Below, piece by piece: positions 60,298 to 64,000 of a stretch of 64,000 bases of DNA. Below the pieces are notes generated by a model. It was not told where the DNA came from. It did no database searches and worked only from the letters and a program-made list of their open reading frames with translations. Position 1 is the stretch's first letter. Each line of letters opens with the position of its first letter. The DNA comes from Laccaria trichodermophora (lineage: Eukaryota; Basidiomycota; Agaricomycetes; Agaricales; Hydnangiaceae), in assembly GCA_018417955.1 (NCBI GenBank), contig JACTVC010000044.1:186001-250000 (forward strand), read 5' to 3'. Both the position numbers and the translations under genes were made by a program.

Positions 60298-62009
60298 ATG
60301 CCGAAGCTCTATCCGCCGGACAAAACGGAATACATGCGGGCCGATGGTCCCAAGGATAAACGTTTTGTTGTAGATAACGGCTGTCTTGTCTATGACAAAC
60401 GCCGTGATGATCGCTTTCCTTATCTCTATGAAGTCTCTTTGCATCCGCTTGTGCACAATACACAGGCGGTCAAGCGTATATTAGTTTACGTGATAGATAC
60501 AGACCCTGCTGCGATGAAAAAATTGGCGGACTGGGAGGATACTTTAGGTATTCCTTTGGGCCCAGATGCTTACATGGATGAGCATGGCAAGTTACCTCCA
60601 AGTTTATTCTGTATAATATACTCATGTTAAAATTTGATACCAAATATCACAGGTCTCCTTCATTTGGGGGATGGAACGGTGATCTACGCTCGGGCTCTAA
60701 ACTGCCCACAGCATCCCGACACCGGCCTTCAGATGCCGGAGTATGATGTTGTCAATTGCTGGGGTTTTGCGGGGTAAGTTGAAATTGTATTATTGTCAAC
60801 ACGATGAATAAAACTCATATTAATGTTTTGTTAGCAAACGTCTTCTAAATCCATCATATGTTGAAGAATTATATGCTGTACAACAGATTATACTCGGGAA
60901 ACCGGAAGAAATGACATGAAATCCGCCAACCAAAAATGACAAAGGCGAGTACGTTGGAGGCGCAGCAATTGAACACACCGGCGTCAAGGGTGTTAAGGGA
61001 ACTCGTTGCTACTCGACAACATGTACCCATCAACATAGCAGGGGCTTAGTAGGTCCAACAGCGCAAGGGAAAATTTATACGGATGGGGAGGAATCTGAAT
61101 GGAGCGATGACCTCATTGGTCGGAAGCGATCTGTCAAAGTGAGTGACTATTTGGTTATATGTTGTTCTTTTTCGTTAAGCCTATACAAGATACATGGGCA
61201 AGTCGCTATGGAATCCTTGAAGATGTTTGCACCAAAAAAATATATCGAGGCGGTCACTTTGAATGCGGAGGTTACGAATATGCCTCAGGTGGGCTCCGAT
61301 GAAAATATTATAACACCCGCTCATCAAATTAATTTGGCTCCTGCAGTCAGGCAAGAAGAATGCGAAGGTAGGACAAAGCTTTTTCATAAAACCAATGATA
61401 ACTAGTCAACTTATTGTGACACAGATGAAGGGTTACCTGGGATGGGTGGTTTTGGAATAGGACACACCGATAAGTGTGATTCTGGAGGCTCATGCACATG
61501 CATGGTGGCGAATTCACGGTTGCCAGAAGGATACGAACCTGGACGGTTTCATCTTCTAGGGTTGGGGTGCTATTTTGTATTGGAATCACTATTTGTCATG
61601 TGCTTCTCTGGTTTACGGAAACATGGTGGAACACCACCAATTGCGCCTCGGGGCGTAGAACCTGCAGATGATGCAATTCGTTGTATGACTGTTTGCTACC
61701 CACCAAAATCTATGATATCTGCTGCAGGTGCCTACGTATATCCTCTGGCATCATTACCTGGACGAGCTCAACAAGATGGTCTGTTGATGCTTGGGCCAGA
61801 GATCACTTCACAAATGTAAGAAATTTCTATTACTATGAGAGACATATCAAGAATAATATTTTTAAAGGAATCCACAGTGGCCACCTACCTCGAACTATGC
61901 AAATTGGGCGTCTGATGGTATTGTCATAATGGAAAGAAAATCTCTTTTCCGTTTTTTTGTGCGCTCGCTACTGCAGCTTTGCGCTTTTCTGCTTGGTCAA
62001 CTTTCTTGA
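60298..62009 (+). pseudogene. TET/JBP-like 2OG-Fe(II) dioxygenase (C)
   Basis: Mirror of 24706-26417. Exon 1 is 60298-60586 with a GC donor at 60587; exon 2 is 60653-60773; later exons hold VKGTRCYSTTCTHQHSRG, AMESLKMFAPKKYIEAVTL and the catalytic segment. HxD ligands are His 61463-61465 and Asp 61469-61471; the distal His is 61622-61624; the candidate 2OG-binding Arg is 61679-61681. TGA at 60917-60919 (EEMT-stop-NPPTK) and 62007-62009 break the frame; both fit CGA to TGA. The GC donor is unusual but followed by AAGT, as such donors normally are. Confidence 0.6.
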
Positions 62010-64000
62010 ACACTTGGAGCTCGCATAGACTCCACAACATTTTTGAGTGCATTCTCATTCATTGATAATGATGGGAAGCGGTATTCCTTAGGCCCTTGGG
62101 TGGGTGCTGAGGATGGGATTGTTGTTGATACACCTTGCGAAGATTCATCAACATGGGGTGTAGATGTGCCGTCATGTGTCTGCGATGATACACCCCTCAG
62201 TGCTGAGGTGGATTCAAATGGTGAACAAACTGAACCATCAACTACACAACCTTCTGAACCATCAACTACACAACCTTCCGAACCATCAACTACACAACCT
62301 TCCAAACCATCCACATCTTCACCACATCATATAACCACATTCAATAGTCAGATTCTTGATGAACAAGTCAAAGTTCACAGACGTGGACGATGGGATGGAT
62401 GGTTCAACCATCTTGAAAACCAAAGCAGATTTATTCCATCTCAGTATTCATTGTTTGAGTTGGACGAGAATGGTCTCACAGGTTTTGACTTACTTCGAAA
62501 CCAATTTGATGAAGGCCCAGGAAAGCCAATACGAGGAAAGGGTAAAGGAGTAACAAAAGGTATGACTTTTCATATATACATATTTGATAATCTCATTTAA
62601 TATCTATATGTAAAGCCAATAAACGACCAAGTGCTGAGTCTAGCAACAATGCCAATAAACCCAAGAAACGTGAATATATATTTTAAAACTATCAATTATT
62701 TACCACCCCTGACAAACTTTGAAGGCAAAGTTGATTTGGCCTATATGCTCAACAGTTATGAAGCGTTGTCAACATATGGAAGTAGAATGGAACCAACAGG
62801 ACATGGTGAGAATACTTTAATCAAACACCAAAGAATGATTATGACCTCAGTATCTAGGTTCAAAATCTAACGACCATAATTCTCAATCCATCGTACATGC
62901 AAGGCAACCAACCGCTAGACCCAATTTGATGGAAGTTGTTATTGTAAAACCACCCTGGCTTGATACTTTCAAGTACAATAATGCAATGGGAGATATTCTC
63001 AGGGAACAACAAACCCACAATCATGGTATGCAATTAAAATGATAAATAATAAATATATAATAATTTATGATTTAAAGTATCTGGATCATCGAATGAAATG
63101 CCAGCTTCCAGTGCCATGGAATGCAGTGATGAAGATACAGAAGAAACATGTCAAATGAATGTTGACCATGTAAATGATGAGGCAGATATGGTCGATGTCC
63201 TTTATAATGATGAGGAGCCAGTCGTAACGCATTGGAAAGACCTACATAATCATCAGAATCCATTTGACTCTGATGATTCTTTGGATGACTATGACTTTGC
63301 GAAATACAAAAAGAGAGGTCAATCACGATCATCTTCAGAAGGTGGAGATGAAGATGAAGAAAGTCAAGCATCAGACTTCCATTCTCCTCATTCATCAGAT
63401 GATGATGAAGAAGGAACAAGCCAGGCTTATGAATTTGAGCAAGGCACATCTTTATCACCAATCGAGGAATGTGAGGATGGAGCTATCGACAATCTTTCAT
63501 CTTGTTTGTACGGTGATAATGGAGATGCCATGTATGAAGATGATGATGATGGAGAAGCTATGCGCAAAGTTGGAAGAACTCGAGCAAATAGATTTGATCA
63601 AAGAGAACCTTCGCTGCTGGCTGAGGAATCCAATGATGGATCTATCAACAGTGATGATGAAAATGATTTGTTTGACAAAGATTATGTACCAACTCCATTG
63701 GATGAAGACGAGGAGGATTGTTTGGCTGCAATAAACTCAGACTCTGATGACTATGAAGATAAGGAAGACAATGACTTCTTGTACTGTGAGTTATTTGAAT
63801 AAAGTGGGGACACATCAGAATTCTGGCTAATGACATACCTGTACAGATGATCACCTCGGCGATTTATTTGGGCATCTTAATATGTCAGAGATATCAAAGG
63901 CGTTTCGAGATTTTCAGTTTGGAAAACCTAAATATGACAAGCCATCGCGCGCAATTGATTATGGCAAATCGACCATGGCACTTGATGAGAATTTAATGAT
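62010..64000 (+). pseudogene. Downstream part of the TET-like locus, partial (C)
   Basis: Mirror of 24705-22715. Exons: LGARIDSTTFLSAFSFIDN to about 62560; KRPSAESSNNANKPKK (about 62615-62671); KVDLAYMLNSYEALSTYG; RPNLMEVVIVKPPWLDTF (to about 63024); the acidic exon 63078-63784 (many Asp/Glu/Ser runs); and from about 63847 the exon with HLGDLFGHLNMSEISKAF, which leaves the window. The acidic exon resembles nuclear or histone-contacting proteins in composition only. Function unknown. Confidence 0.5.

Larger units (their letters stand above)
22715..64000. repeat. Giant inverted repeat with F1 as spacer
   Basis: Left arm 22715-41818, spacer 41819-43120, right arm 43121-64000. The right arm reaches the window edge while still matching, so the repeat is longer than shown. 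The only differences I found cluster round the 1.8-kb deletion in B: GGGG versus GGG near 27105, and several substitutions and a short insertion in the simple repeat near 26985-27030. Confidence 0.85.
43122..64000 (-). mobile_element. C: second giant Helitron2-like element, 5' part outside the window
   Basis: Minus-strand 3' end at 43122 (CACAAG, followed by target T at 43121). Everything outward mirrors B: positions add to 84939 up to about 57885 and to 86715 from about 59700 onward. Protein frames of both arms are the same throughout, including the TGA stops. Unlike B, C keeps the whole S element and the 1.4 kb beyond it. If C is as long as B plus this difference, its 5' end should lie near 74 kb in window coordinates, outside view. 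Confidence 0.85.

Overview
The window reads as nuclear DNA of a mushroom-forming basidiomycete (Agaricomycetes). Genes are cut by short introns of about 40-70 bases with GT or GC donors, and the recognisable products are F-box proteins, a TET/JBP-like dioxygenase and Helitron Rep-helicases. No rRNA, tRNA or ordinary housekeeping gene was seen. Almost the whole window is rolling-circle transposon DNA, mostly one family of Helitron2/Helentron-like elements and their targets. Names used here: E, A, D, F2, B, F1, C, S.

Layout: E (1-784, + strand) is the 3' end of a non-autonomous element. A (785-8540) is a truncated, diverged copy of the giant element, lying in minus orientation. D (8541-11134, minus) is a 2.6-kb non-autonomous element. 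F2 (11135-12590) and F1 (41818-43121) are two halves of one Rep-helicase gene of a second Helitron family. They are separated by B (12591-41817, plus), a giant element of 29.2 kb. C (43122 to the window end, minus) is a second giant copy, so B and C form a palindrome whose arms meet around F1.

Termini of the family: the 5' end is TTAYGAGTCC with a hairpin. The 3' end has the reverse complement of the 5' end about 35-45 bases inside the terminus, then a small stem-loop, then CACAAG, followed by a target T. Insertion is between a purine and T without target duplication. Copy A preserves an empty site for S, and F1 and F2 join in frame across B. The paired bases co-vary between members, which argues that these structures matter.

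B carries, in order: a minus-strand hypothetical gene, an F-box-like gene (+), an AT-hook nuclear-protein gene (+), a long minus-strand locus whose first part looks like a TET/JBP 5-methylcytosine dioxygenase, a divergent regulatory region with repeats (hit by S), a hypothetical gene (+), a short F-box gene (+), and a Rep-helicase with a C-terminal cysteine-peptidase-like domain. Every in-frame stop I could place in these genes is TGA. In two cases another copy in the window still has CGA, so CpG deamination is the likely cause. B and C share the same stops, so the source was already damaged or the arms were homogenised later. The AT-hook gene appears intact.

The B and C arms are identical wherever I compared them, except around one roughly 1.8-kb deletion in B. 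Exon limits are my own reading of splice signals. Family names come from motif recognition, not from a search.
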